In this document: positions 36,219 through 44,818 of the stretch, one piece after another
How the letters are laid out: each line of letters begins with the position of its first letter
Numbering within the stretch: the first letter of the stretch is position 1
DNA from: Acidimicrobiales bacterium
GTDB taxonomy: Bacteria > Actinomycetota > Acidimicrobiia > Acidimicrobiales > Iamiaceae
Length of the DNA: 64,000 nt
Assembly (NCBI GenBank): GCA_035630295.1
Contig: DASQKY010000042.1
Coordinates: 124,001-188,000, forward strand
Direction: 5' to 3'
Notes under the pieces: generated by a model
What the model was told of the DNA's origin: nothing
Databases searched by the model: none
The model's input: only the letters and a program-made list of their open reading frames with translations
Position numbers and translations under genes: made by a program

Positions 36219-38039
36219 GTGTGCCAAGACCGAACGAAGGGCACAGACGCGGACCTCGCGCGGGTGATACAGCCCTGTCCGGCGTTTCACGAGCACCTCC
36301 TAACGCTGTTCTTCGAAGACCAGCAGATACGCGACACCGACGTTACCAGGGCTACCCTTCGGGCCTTCGGCACCGTGAGCCTCATTGTGCTCGAACTCGA
36401 GTACTTCGATATCGACTATCGGAGTGAGTTCAGCGCCGTCCTTGAGGATTCCTTCGGTGTAGATGATCACCGCACAGCACGGCTGCACTTCTTCCGAGAC
36501 ACCGAGGATCCCGCAGCAGAGGTCGACCTTCGAGTCTGTCTCGAGGCAGCGCTTACGCCGTACGAGGCTGAAGCAACAGACCGTGCCGACGTGGCGAATG
36601 AGGGTCTACAGCGCCCGCGGAGCCGATACCTCGGTTACGTCATTGTGCGCCCCCAATCACCCGGCACAATTGGCCGGTCAATTGTGTCGCCGGTAGAAGA
36701 GCGGGTGGAGCTGGCCGAAGGCGAGGCGCTCGAGACGCGAGTGCGGACCATCGTTCGTGAGCCCGTCGACATCTTCGGCCTGCAAGCGCAGGCATACGGC
36801 GTGCCATTCATGGAGCAAGACGGGCGACTTCTGAGGTGCGCCCACGTCGCTGCCTGGATGTGTCACTACACCGCAGTGCTCAGAGGCTTGGCCCATCGTC
36901 TCCGGACTGCCGAGTTCAATCCGTCTAAGGGTCCGCATCCCAGCCTCAGTCGGAGGTATCCCTCTACAGGGCTCACCGATGTGATGCTGGCGAAGGTTCT
37001 CCGCAACATTGGTTTCCCCGCCGAGGCCATCACCGTAGGAACACTCATCAAACGTCGTCCGGCACTGTGGACTGATCGCCCTGCGATGTACGAGCACGCC
37101 ATGACCCCGGACGTACCTGGAGAGCGGAGGTCCAGGGATGACCTGGAGTTTTGGTTGCGAGAAAGTTTGACGGCAACGGCATGTCGATACCTGAACTCTG
37201 GATTGCCTTTGGTTCTCGCGAGGAACCATCGCGGTCACGCTCAGGTCATATGCGGCTACGTCCGTGACGAAGACCTAGCCGGAAACGCGAATGCCGATCT
37301 CGATCCATCACACTCTGATGTCTCCGCCTTTTTGGTCAACGACGATCTAGTCGGCCCCTTCCAACTTGAGTCAATCGATGAGTTGATTTCCGACACGCTG
37401 GACGGTCCACGCCTTGAGGCGAAGTCTTGGCCCTTCTCGCTTCTAGTTCCACTGCCGCGTGGTCTGTGGCTTGAAGGAGGTCTCGCCGAAGCTGCGGGAG
37501 CCAACGCTATCGCGGGAGCTTGCGAGCAGTTGGAGACCTGGGCAGCCGGCCACGAGGCGTCGATGAGCGACGCGGCCCAGGCGCTGCTTGAATTCATTCG
37601 AACTCGGCGGGCAAACGAGACGACCACGGCGGCCGGCTATGCCGTCCGTAGCTTCGCCATGACCGGCACCGATTTCAAACGCAGCTACTCCGAAGTGGTG
37701 GAGGACGAGCGAGCAGCGCGGGCAGTGAGCAAGATCCAACTTCCGAAGTTCGTCTGGGTTGTCGAGATACTCGACCGCTCACTCCGTCCGGGCCCGAACG
37801 ATCAGCCCCGCCCAGCAGTGGTTGCCACCGCTATAGTCGACGGATCTGCAGTCGCCCATTCCGGCTGGGGAACCGAGCGCATCTCAGTCCTAGCGGTCCA
37901 CCTTCCAGGTCACCTGTCGACCTATCGGTCCGACTGGGAGGAAGTCACCGACGCGCCCCGTTACACGTGCCGCTGGAACCACTATCGGGAATGGTTGACG
38001 TCTCCCCAAGCCTCCGCCGAACGGGGGAAGGAGATCTGA
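36219..38039 (+). CDS. Papain-like (C39-like) cysteine-protease-fold protein
   Basis: A 606-residue protein in low-GC island DNA. The N-terminal half has an alpha/beta domain with ARLHFFRDTED and SRYLGYVIVRPQSPGTIGRS. A papain-like core follows: Cys207 in FMEQDGRLLRCAHVAAWMCH, His340 in LVLARNHRGHAQVICGYVRD, and Asp375/376 in FLVNDDLVGPF, in the order Cys-His-Asp. The last 200 residues are unassigned. The GTG start has a GGGGAGGG site. It is convergent with a 45-residue acidic peptide gene and a membrane protein gene. I think it is a peptidase or transglutaminase-like enzyme, possibly an immune protease; the substrate is unknown. Confidence 0.62.
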   Translation: MCQDRTKGTDADLARVIQPCPAFHEHLLTLFFEDQQIRDTDVTRATLRAFGTVSLIVLELEYFDIDYRSEFSAVLEDSFGVDDHRTARLHFFRDTEDPAAEVDLRVCLEAALTPYEAEATDRADVANEGLQRPRSRYLGYVIVRPQSPGTIGRSIVSPVEERVELAEGEALETRVRTIVREPVDIFGLQAQAYGVPFMEQDGRLLRCAHVAAWMCHYTAVLRGLAHRLRTAEFNPSKGPHPSLSRRYPSTGLTDVMLAKVLRNIGFPAEAITVGTLIKRRPALWTDRPAMYEHAMTPDVPGERRSRDDLEFWLRESLTATACRYLNSGLPLVLARNHRGHAQVICGYVRDEDLAGNANADLDPSHSDVSAFLVNDDLVGPFQLESIDELISDTLDGPRLEAKSWPFSLLVPLPRGLWLEGGLAEAAGANAIAGACEQLETWAAGHEASMSDAAQALLEFIRTRRANETTTAAGYAVRSFAMTGTDFKRSYSEVVEDERAARAVSKIQLPKFVWVVEILDRSLRPGPNDQPRPAVVATAIVDGSAVAHSGWGTERISVLAVHLPGHLSTYRSDWEEVTDAPRYTCRWNHYREWLTSPQASAERGKEI

Positions 38040-38053
38040 CGACGGGCTCAGCG

Positions 38054-38191
38054 CTACGGCCCGCCGAGTAGATCGATGTCGTCCAAATTCTCGAAGTCTA
38101 GATCGACGAAGTTCCAAACTTCGTCGCGCTCGGCTTCGTCCTCCGAAGTTTCGATGGGCTCGTCAGGCGAATCGGGCTGAACATCGGTCAC
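38054..38191 (-). CDS. Small acidic protein ending in LLGGP
   Basis: A 45-residue gene with a strong GGGAGG site before a GTG at 38191. It starts 20 bases after the stop of the upstream membrane protein gene. The product has Asp and Glu at 19 positions and two Arg (SEDEAERDEVWNFVDLDFEN) and ends LDDIDLLGGP. The end resembles the double-glycine cleavage site of peptides cut by C39 proteases, and the convergent neighbour is a papain/C39-like protein. It may be a substrate, inhibitor or antitoxin-type partner; this is a guess from sequence and place. Confidence 0.5.
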   Translation of the reverse strand: MTDVQPDSPDEPIETSEDEAERDEVWNFVDLDFENLDDIDLLGGP

Positions 38192-38211
38192 TCAAGTCGC
38201 CTCCCTGTGGG

Positions 38212-38685
38212 CTAAGGCTGTCCGACGAGGACAGTGATAACCCACAATAGGATGGAGAGGCCGAGTAGCGCCACCGTCCAGTAGAGTTCCTTCTGTGCGG
38301 CGCGAAGCGTGCTGTTTGAACTCTTGACGTTGCTAGCGACCTTCTGGGCTACTGCCATCCGGACTGACGGACCGTCTGCGGGCGGAAGACTCAGCAGCGA
38401 ACCCGGATCCAACTCCTTCCCGAGGCCGGATCGAAGGCGGAGGGCAACCATGGCCATTATAAGGAATGCTCCGGTTGCGGAAGCGCTCGCAACAACCCAG
38501 CAGTCCTCCACATCTGGAGCTTTGAGAGCTGCGTTTGCGAAGAAGCCGAGCGTTACGCTCCCGCCGGATACGACGAAGATTACGTGGCTGCGAAAGGCTT
38601 CCACCGATCTCGATACGACTGCTTGGCCTCGGAGTGCAGCCTCGTAGGCGAGCGTCGACAGCACTTCCTCCCGCGTCGCGGCCAT
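38212..38685 (-). CDS. Small three-helix membrane protein
   Basis: A 157-residue protein with membrane helices around 33-52 (HVIFVVSGGSVTLGFFANAA), 63-82 (VVASASATGAFLIMAMVALR) and 137-155 (TVALLGLSILLWVITVLVG). A soluble helical part between is rich in Ser and Lys (QKVASNVKSSNSTLRAAQK). It looks like the small helical effector proteins in immune cassettes, but I cannot name a family. It is probably in one unit with the acidic peptide gene, which starts 20 bases downstream. The gene is in the low-GC end of the island. Confidence 0.6.
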   Translation of the reverse strand: MAATREEVLSTLAYEAALRGQAVVSRSVEAFRSHVIFVVSGGSVTLGFFANAALKAPDVEDCWVVASASATGAFLIMAMVALRLRSGLGKELDPGSLLSLPPADGPSVRMAVAQKVASNVKSSNSTLRAAQKELYWTVALLGLSILLWVITVLVGQP

Positions 38686-38805
38686 GAACGCAGACTAAGG
38701 GAGGTGGGTGTGGACCTCAATGGTCATCCCGCAGGGGGATGTTCAGGTAGCCAGCCAGCGTCCGTCGCCGCCGAGCCTCGGTCTGCCTTGGGTATGGGCG
38801 AGCCG

Positions 38806-38824
38806 ATCTGGCACGGATCTGGCA
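38806..38824. repeat. ATCTGGCAC direct repeat, right arm
   Basis: ATCTGGCAC and ATCTGGCA with an 11-base period, 97 bases inside the right att site. They match the pair at 23421-23440 in sequence, spacing and orientation. Confidence 0.5.
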
Positions 38825-38898
38825 GGGCGGGGCTCCGACGGGCCTCCGGAGAGGTTCCAGGGAGGCGCTCTACGCCTCTGACCTGGGGGTTTGCTTGG

Positions 38899-38969
38899 AG
38901 CGGGTGACGGGAATCGAACCCGCGTTCTCAGCTTGGGAAGCTGATGTTCTGCCTCTGAACTACACCCGC
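38899..38969 (-). tRNA. tRNA-Gly (CCC anticodon)
   Basis: A complete 71-base cloverleaf on the minus strand. The acceptor stem pairs GCGGGTG with CACCCGC and the discriminator is U. The anticodon stem TCAGC/GCTGA holds the loop TTCCCAA, giving anticodon CCC, and the T-arm has GGTTCGATTCC. CCA is not encoded. Bases 38921-38939 are the copy of the left att 19-mer, and the island lies on the tRNA's 3' side, the usual integration arrangement. Confidence 0.93.
38921..38939. repeat. Putative att site, right (inside tRNA-Gly)
   Basis: CGCGTTCTCAGCTTGGGAA, covering the anticodon loop to the first T-stem bases, identical to 23299-23317. Tyrosine integrases often cross over in anticodon loops. Confidence 0.6.
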
Positions 38970-39056
38970 AGGTGTCGGCCGGAGCCGGATGCGTGAGGGG
39001 CGAGCATAGCGGTGGGTCCGGAAGCGACGCCCGCCCAGAGCCATGACCGCCCGGGG

Positions 39057-40175
39057 TCAGGTCGAGGGGAAGGTGACGACGGGGCCGAGGACGGCGAGGC
39101 CCACGTCATCGCCGGGGCGGGGGAGGTCGAGGCTGACCCACCGGGCCCGCACTGGGGTGGCGTCAGGCGTGACGACGAGGTCGATCAGGGCGTCGTGGCC
39201 CAGGTAGTGCACGGCGGTCACCGTGGCTCGCTGAGGGGAGGCGTCGTCTCGGCCCACCTGCTCGGGGCGCAGGCACACGGTGAGCCCGATCCCGTTGGTC
39301 TCGGCCTCGGCCCCGGCCTCGATGGCGGCGATTGGGGCGTCCAGGTCGGATGGGCCGCTACCAGAGGCCGGCGAGCCGGCGTGTGTGGGCGAGGCCATGG
39401 GGATCACCGGGCCCAGGGCGCACTCCAGGCGTCCCCCCACCACCTGGGCCGGGAGCAGCACGGCCTCGCCCAGGAAACGGGCCACGTCCACGTCCACGGG
39501 TCGGTGGTACACCTCGCTGGGTGGGCCGGCCTGGACGATGCGGCCCTCGCGCATCACGGCCAAGTGGCCGGCCATGGCCAGCGCCTCGCCCTGGTCGTGG
39601 GTGACCAGCACCGCGGTGGTGCCCGCCGCCTTCAACGTGGCCGCCACCTGCCGGCGCAGGGCATCGCGGAGGCTGGCGTCCAGCGCGGTGAACGGCTCGT
39701 CCAGGAGCACCACCGCTGGTCGGGGGGCCAGGGCGCGGGCCAGGGCCACCCGCTGCTGCTGTCCCCCCGAGAGCTCGTGGGGCCGCCGACGCTCGAACCC
39801 GGCCAGGCCCACCAGTTCCAGCACCTCGGCCACCCGGCTCCCGCGCTGGCCCCGGAGACCGAAGGCGACGTTGGCGGCAACATCCAAGTGGGGGAAGAGG
39901 GCACCCTCCTGGGGGACGATGCCGACGCGGCGGCGCTCGGGCGGGACCGCTCGGCCGGGCCGGCTGACCTCCTCGCCGTCGAAGGTGATGGTCCCGCCGT
40001 CGGGCTGGTCGAAGCCGGCCAGGATGCGCAGCAGCGTCGTCTTGCCGCAGCCCGAGGGTCCGAGCACGGCCGTGAGCGACCCGCCGGGCACGTCGAGGTC
40101 GACACCGCCGAGGGCCGTCACCGGGGGCCGGGCCGCGTAGGTCCGGCTCAGGGACCGGACGGCGACCTCGGTCAT
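39057..40175 (-). CDS. ABC transporter ATPase, iron(III)-type
   Basis: A 372-residue ATPase. Walker A is GPSGCGKTT, the Q-loop is in IVPQEGALFPHLDV, the signature is LSGGQQQRVALARALAP, Walker B is VVLLDEPFTALD and the H-loop is VLVTHDQGEALA. It ends with a TOBE-like domain after about residue 235. It is the last gene of a unit with a binding protein and a fused permease, which fits an Fe(III) importer of the FbpABC/FutABC type. An Asp/Ala/Gly-rich insertion sits in the middle of the C-terminal domain. There are 163 bases between it and the permease gene. Confidence 0.9.
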   Translation of the reverse strand: MTEVAVRSLSRTYAARPPVTALGGVDLDVPGGSLTAVLGPSGCGKTTLLRILAGFDQPDGGTITFDGEEVSRPGRAVPPERRRVGIVPQEGALFPHLDVAANVAFGLRGQRGSRVAEVLELVGLAGFERRRPHELSGGQQQRVALARALAPRPAVVLLDEPFTALDASLRDALRRQVAATLKAAGTTAVLVTHDQGEALAMAGHLAVMREGRIVQAGPPSEVYHRPVDVDVARFLGEAVLLPAQVVGGRLECALGPVIPMASPTHAGSPASGSGPSDLDAPIAAIEAGAEAETNGIGLTVCLRPEQVGRDDASPQRATVTAVHYLGHDALIDLVVTPDATPVRARWVSLDLPRPGDDVGLAVLGPVVTFPST

Positions 40176-40338
40176 GCCCGGGCCACCATCGGGTCCGGCG
40201 GGCTGCAGGACGGGGCGTGGGCAGCGGAGTCCGTGCGGGTCATGCCGGGACGGGAGTGACTGGCGGTGGCTGACCCAGCGTCGGACGGCACGGGGCGGGG
40301 CGGGGAGGGCCGCGCCGACGGGTGGAGGGGGGCCGGCA

Positions 40339-41856
40339 TCAGCGGGACCGGCCGGGGAGGGTGAGGAGCGCGGTGGGGACGGCGGCCAGGATCACGATGG
40401 CCGCCGCGTAGGGGGCGGCTGCGGCGTAGGAGGAGGCGCCGGTCAGGCCCCACAGCCGGGTGGCCAGGGTGTCGACCCCGAGGGGGCGCAGCAGCAGGGT
40501 GGCCGGCAGCTCTTTCATCACCGTCAGGCACACCAGGGCCGCCCCGGCCCCGATGCCGGGCGAGGCCAGGCGGAAGGTGACGGCCCGCCACGCCCCCCAG
40601 CGGGACCGGCCCAGCGACCGGGCCACCTCGTCGAGGCCCGGCGGCACCGACGCCACCGAGGCGTGCACCGACCCCACGGCCAGGGACAGGAACAGCACCA
40701 CGTAGGCGGCGATCAGCACCGGTGTCCGCTGGTAGAGCCCCGGCACCACCCGGATGCTGAAGAACACCATGGCCAACGCCACCGTGATCCCCGGCAGGGC
40801 GTGGCCGGCGTAGGCCGCGCTGGTCACCGCCCGGGGCAACCGGCCGGGGTGCCGGGCCGACAACACGCCCACCGGCAGGGCCAGGGCCACGGTCACCACC
40901 GCGGCCAGCGCGGCCAGGCCCAGGGTGGTGCCGGCGGCCGAGGCCAGCTCGCCGTGGCCGGCCACCGACGTGCCCCGGTGCAGCCACCGGACCAGGTTCC
41001 AGGCCGGCACCCCGAGGGCCAGGCCGGCCATGGCCGCCGATCCCAGCAACGCCGGCACCGTGGCCCGTCCCAGCCGCACCGGCGTCAGCGGCCGGTCGGT
41101 GCCCGCCCCCACCCGGTCCTGGCGCTCGGCCCGCCGCCACCGCGCCTCGCCGGCCACCACCACCAGGGCGATGAGCACCAGCACGCAGCCCAGGATGGCG
41201 GCCGGGGTGCGGTCGAACGAGGCCCGGTACGAGCGGTAGATGGTCTGGGTGAGGGTCTGGTGGCGCATGATCGACACCGCCCCGAAGTCGCTCAGGGCGT
41301 ACAACCCGGCCAGCAGGGCGCCGCCGGTGGCCGCCACCCGCACCTGGCGCAGCGTCACCGCCAGGAACACCCGCACCGGGCCTCGCCCCAGCGAGCGGGC
41401 CACCTCCTCCAGGGCCGGGTCGGCCCGCCGCAGGGCGGCCAGCACCGGCAGGTACACGTACGGGTAGCTGACCGAGGTCATCACCACGAACGCCCCCCAG
41501 AAGCCGGCCAGCCCCGGCCGCCAGCCGATCCACGCCCAGGCGGCCACGTACGACGGCAGGGCCAGCGGCAGGCCGAAGACCACCTGCCACACCCGCCGCC
41601 CCGGCAGGTCGCTGCGCACCACCAGCCACGCCCCGGCCACCCCGATCACCAGGGAGGCGGCGGTCACGGCGGCGGCCAGGCCCAGCGACCGGCCCACCAG
41701 CTCCAGGGTGCGGGCCCGCCACACCGTGGCCTCCACCTCGTCCCACCCCCGCTCGGTGGCCCGCAGGGCCAGGTGCCCCAGCGGGGCCACCACGGCCACG
41801 CCGACCGCCGCCGCCAGCACGGTGAGGCCGGCCGGGGCCCGACGACGGGCCGGCAC
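40339..41856 (-). CDS. Iron(III)-type ABC transporter permease (two fused domains)
   Basis: A permease of about 505 residues with roughly twelve membrane helices, two fused six-helix domains. Each domain has the cytoplasmic loop that meets the ATPase: DPALEEVARSLGRGPVRVF in the first and PGLDEVARSLGRSRWGAWRA in the second. The GTG at 41856 is the best start in frame; the open frame is longer but runs into the binding-protein gene. The family (FbpB/FutB type) imports ferric iron. It is 65 bases downstream of the binding protein. Confidence 0.88.
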   Translation of the reverse strand: MPARRRAPAGLTVLAAAVGVAVVAPLGHLALRATERGWDEVEATVWRARTLELVGRSLGLAAAVTAASLVIGVAGAWLVVRSDLPGRRVWQVVFGLPLALPSYVAAWAWIGWRPGLAGFWGAFVVMTSVSYPYVYLPVLAALRRADPALEEVARSLGRGPVRVFLAVTLRQVRVAATGGALLAGLYALSDFGAVSIMRHQTLTQTIYRSYRASFDRTPAAILGCVLVLIALVVVAGEARWRRAERQDRVGAGTDRPLTPVRLGRATVPALLGSAAMAGLALGVPAWNLVRWLHRGTSVAGHGELASAAGTTLGLAALAAVVTVALALPVGVLSARHPGRLPRAVTSAAYAGHALPGITVALAMVFFSIRVVPGLYQRTPVLIAAYVVLFLSLAVGSVHASVASVPPGLDEVARSLGRSRWGAWRAVTFRLASPGIGAGAALVCLTVMKELPATLLLRPLGVDTLATRLWGLTGASSYAAAAPYAAAIVILAAVPTALLTLPGRSR

Positions 41857-41921
41857 CGGCCCGGGCCGGTCGGGACCCGCCGAGCCGGGGCCCGCGGTGT
41901 CGACGGGGGTGGCGGTGGCGG

Positions 41922-43007
41922 TCAGCTGATCAGCCCCACCTCGGACAGCAGGGACTGCGTCTCCTCCAGCGAGTCGAGGTCCGTCAGGTCGATGGCCGGG
42001 CCCTCCAGCTCCTCGAGGGGGGGCACGCCCTCGGGGTCGTCGACCCCCTCGACCAACGGGTACTCGAAGACCTCCTCGGCGAAGTACGACTGGCCGGCCT
42101 CCGACAGCAGGTACTCCACGAAGGCCTGGGCCGCCGACTCGTCCTCGGCCCCGGCCAGCACGCCGACCGCGGTGGCGTTGACCAGGGCGCCGGGGTCGTC
42201 GCCCTTGGGGAAGATCAGCCGCGACCCCATGTTCTCGGCCCCGCCCACCTCGGGGAGGGCCCGGGCCCAGTAGTAGTGGTTGATGAGGCCGAGGGCGATG
42301 TCGCCGTTGGACACCGCGTCGAGCACGTCGACGTTGCTCTCGTAGTCGCCGTCGACCCCGTTGGCCTGCATGTCCTCCAGCCACTGCCGGGCCGCATCCT
42401 CGCCCCGCGTGACCCGGAAGGCGGTGACGAAGGACTGGAAGCTGGCGTTGCCCGGCACCCAGGCCACCTGGCCCTCGTACTGCGGATCGGTCAGGTCGAG
42501 GACGCTCTCGGGCGGGTCGTCGACCAGGTCCGGGTTGTAGACGATGACCCGGGACCGGCCGGTGACGCCGACCCACGCCGTGCCCTCGTGGGGCCGGAAC
42601 CGCTCGTCGACCCGCTCCAGCACCTCCGCCGGCAGCCGGCCCATGAGGTCGGCCTTGGCCAGGGCGCCCACCGCCCCCACCTCCTGGGAGTAGAAGACGT
42701 CGGCCGGGGTCTCGGACCCCTCCTCCAGGATCTGGGCCGCCATCTCGGCGGAGTCGCCGTAGCGGACCTCGACGGTGATGCCGGTGTCGGCCTCGAACCG
42801 GTCGATGAGGGGCTGGACCAGCTCCTCGTCCCGGCCGCTGTAGACGGTGATGGTCGTCCCCTCCAGCTCGCGGTCGGTGCCGTCGCCGACCGACGAGGGC
42901 ACCGGGCCCGAGCCCGAGGCGGACCCGTCGTCGCCGCCGCAGGCCGGGGCCAGCAGCACGAGGAGGGTCAGGACGGCGGAGGCGGCCCGCCAGCGACGCG
43001 TGGGCAT
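41922..43007 (-). CDS. Iron(III) ABC transporter substrate-binding lipoprotein
   Basis: A 361-residue lipoprotein with signal sequence and lipobox (VLLAPACGGDDG), then the extracellular binding protein. The motifs ITVYSGRDEELVQPLIDRFE, TPADVFYSQEVGAVGALAKA, LGLINHYYWARALPEVGG and GALVNATAVGVLAGAEDE are those of the FutA/FbpA ferric group. The double Tyr of INHYYW are the metal ligands in relatives. The start at 43007 follows GGAGACACTG. It is the first gene of the binding protein-permease-ATPase set. About 175 bases upstream are shared with the divergent DedA gene; no iron box is certain. Confidence 0.92.
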   Translation of the reverse strand: MPTRRWRAASAVLTLLVLLAPACGGDDGSASGSGPVPSSVGDGTDRELEGTTITVYSGRDEELVQPLIDRFEADTGITVEVRYGDSAEMAAQILEEGSETPADVFYSQEVGAVGALAKADLMGRLPAEVLERVDERFRPHEGTAWVGVTGRSRVIVYNPDLVDDPPESVLDLTDPQYEGQVAWVPGNASFQSFVTAFRVTRGEDAARQWLEDMQANGVDGDYESNVDVLDAVSNGDIALGLINHYYWARALPEVGGAENMGSRLIFPKGDDPGALVNATAVGVLAGAEDESAAQAFVEYLLSEAGQSYFAEEVFEYPLVEGVDDPEGVPPLEELEGPAIDLTDLDSLEETQSLLSEVGLIS

Positions 43008-43184
43008 CAGTGTCTCCAGGGGTGGGGGCGGTCCGGAGGGAGCCGGACGGGCCGATGGTAGGCATCCCGAACACGAGACGGCCAGCTCGGTGACGATCGA
43101 TGCGCCGGCACGATCCCGGCCGACCGGCCGTCGCTCGCGGGGGAGGGCTTGGCCCCGGCGACGGCCAGGGGCGAAGATCGGCCG

Positions 43185-43907
43185 ATGATCCTCGCCGGCC
43201 TCAGCGACTTCGTCTTCGGGGACCTGTCCCGCTGGGTCGAGGACGTCATCGATGCCATCGGCTACCTCGGCGTGGCCCTGCTGGTCGCCCTGGAGAACGT
43301 CTTCCCGCCCATCCCCTCCGAGGTGGTGCTGCCGGCGGCCGGGCTCTACGCCGAGAAGAACGGCGGCGTGCTCCCCCTGATCGGCATGGTTCTGGCCGCC
43401 ACCGCCGGCTCCGTGGCTGGCGCCTGGGTGCTCTACGCCGTGGCCGCCTGGGTCGGGCCCGACCGGCTGCGGGCCTTCGTGGTCCGCCGGGGCCGCTGGT
43501 TCGGGGTCAAGGAGGGCGACCTGGACAAGGCCGAGGGCTGGTTCGACCGGCGCGAGGACCTGGCCGTGCTGGTCTGCCGGTGCATCCCGCTGGTCCGCTC
43601 CGTCGTGTCCATCCCGGCCGGCTTCCGCCGCATGCCCAAGGCGCGCTTCACCCTCTACACCGCCCTCGGCTCCCTGGTGTGGAACACGGCGCTGATCCTC
43701 GTCGGCTATGCCGCCTCCTCCTACCAGGACGAGGTGGAGACCATCATCGGCTACGTCCAGTACGTGGTGGTGCTGGCCATCGTGGTCGCCGTGGGGTGGT
43801 TCGTGTGGCGCCGCATCATCAGGGCCCGCCTCCACCCCGACCACGGCGACGACACCGGCCCGACCGGTGCCGAGGTCCGCGACGAGGTCCCCGGCTCCAC
43901 CCGCTGA
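43185..43907 (+). CDS. DedA/SNARE-associated membrane protein
   Basis: A 240-residue membrane protein of the DedA family with helices around 22-45, 60-80, 140-170 and 185-205. Its motifs are ALENVFPPIPSEVVLPAAGL, VCRCIPLVRSVVSIPAGFRR and MPKARFTLYTALGSLVWN. DedA proteins are needed for membrane potential and are proposed to be lipid flippases (undecaprenyl phosphate for some). It starts at an ATG after GAAGATCGGCCG. It is divergent from the iron transporter and convergent with the CPBP gene. Confidence 0.9.
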   Translation: MILAGLSDFVFGDLSRWVEDVIDAIGYLGVALLVALENVFPPIPSEVVLPAAGLYAEKNGGVLPLIGMVLAATAGSVAGAWVLYAVAAWVGPDRLRAFVVRRGRWFGVKEGDLDKAEGWFDRREDLAVLVCRCIPLVRSVVSIPAGFRRMPKARFTLYTALGSLVWNTALILVGYAASSYQDEVETIIGYVQYVVVLAIVVAVGWFVWRRIIRARLHPDHGDDTGPTGAEVRDEVPGSTR

Positions 43908-43930
43908 CCCGCCGAGTCCGCTGGCCGTGG

Positions 43931-44818
43931 CTACCGCCGGCTGGCGTCTTCCCGGTCGTCGTCGTCCAGCCAGGTGACCTGGTCGCCGCGGCGCACCGAC
44001 GGTCGCTGGCCGTCGCGCAGGTCGATGACGGTGTCGGTGACCAGGTCCTCGTCCTCGACCCGCTCGGCGCCGGCGGGGCGCGCCACCCGGTCCCCCGGCC
44101 AGGCGAACGTGCCCACCAGGAGGAACAGCAGGCAGGCGCTCAGGGCGCTGCGACCCCCGGCGCTGATCTCGCCCCTCGTGTGGGCGATGGTGATGACGTT
44201 GAGCACGCAGTGGGCCGCGCTCATGGGCAGCAGGCCCCGCGACCGGGACACCACCAGGGCGCTGATCACCGCGAAGGCCGCGAAGGTGAGCAGCTCGGCC
44301 ACCGAGTCGGTCTGGGCCTGGTGCCCCGGGAGCAGCACCCACCAGGCGCCGGCGGCCAGGTAGCCCACCACCCGGGCCGGCGAGGCCGGCACCTTCACCA
44401 CCATCAGGGCGGTGGCGATCACCACCGGCACCGCGAACCGGTAGACGACCTCCTCGTTGGCCGCCGCCACCACCAGGCCCAGCAGGTCGGCCAGGTCGCC
44501 GGTGCGGGCGAAGAGCACCGCCCCCAGGGCCAGGCCGGCCAGGATGGCGATCCAGAACGGCACCAGCCGATCCCGGTCACCCGGCGTGCCCACCGACCGG
44601 GTGCCGAGGGCCAGCAGGAGGGCCAGCGACGGGACGATCGAGGCCGACAGGGCCAGGCTCCCGATGTGGACGTCGGGGCGCAGCAGCAGCCACCCCATCT
44701 CGACGGTCATGGTGACGATGGCCAGGCTCAGGACCACGGTCCGGCCCGGCTTGGTGCGGACCAGGGACGAGGCCCGGAACAGCGGGGCGGGCCGGCCGGC
44801 GGCCGGTGGCGCGCTCAT
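43931..44818 (-). CDS. CPBP-family intramembrane metalloprotease
   Basis: A 295-residue protein with about seven membrane helices and the CPBP (Abi) motif EEVVYR in AAANEEVVYRFAVPVV, then MSAAHCVLNVITIAHT, which gives the second His. In eukaryotic CAAX proteases this domain cuts prenylated proteins. In bacteria some act in bacteriocin self-immunity; the target here is unknown. The C-terminal 45 residues are charged and cytoplasmic. The start overlaps the stop of the DUF1385 gene by 4 bases, so the two are co-translated. Confidence 0.85.
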   Translation of the reverse strand: MSAPPAAGRPAPLFRASSLVRTKPGRTVVLSLAIVTMTVEMGWLLLRPDVHIGSLALSASIVPSLALLLALGTRSVGTPGDRDRLVPFWIAILAGLALGAVLFARTGDLADLLGLVVAAANEEVVYRFAVPVVIATALMVVKVPASPARVVGYLAAGAWWVLLPGHQAQTDSVAELLTFAAFAVISALVVSRSRGLLPMSAAHCVLNVITIAHTRGEISAGGRSALSACLLFLLVGTFAWPGDRVARPAGAERVEDEDLVTDTVIDLRDGQRPSVRRGDQVTWLDDDDREDASRR

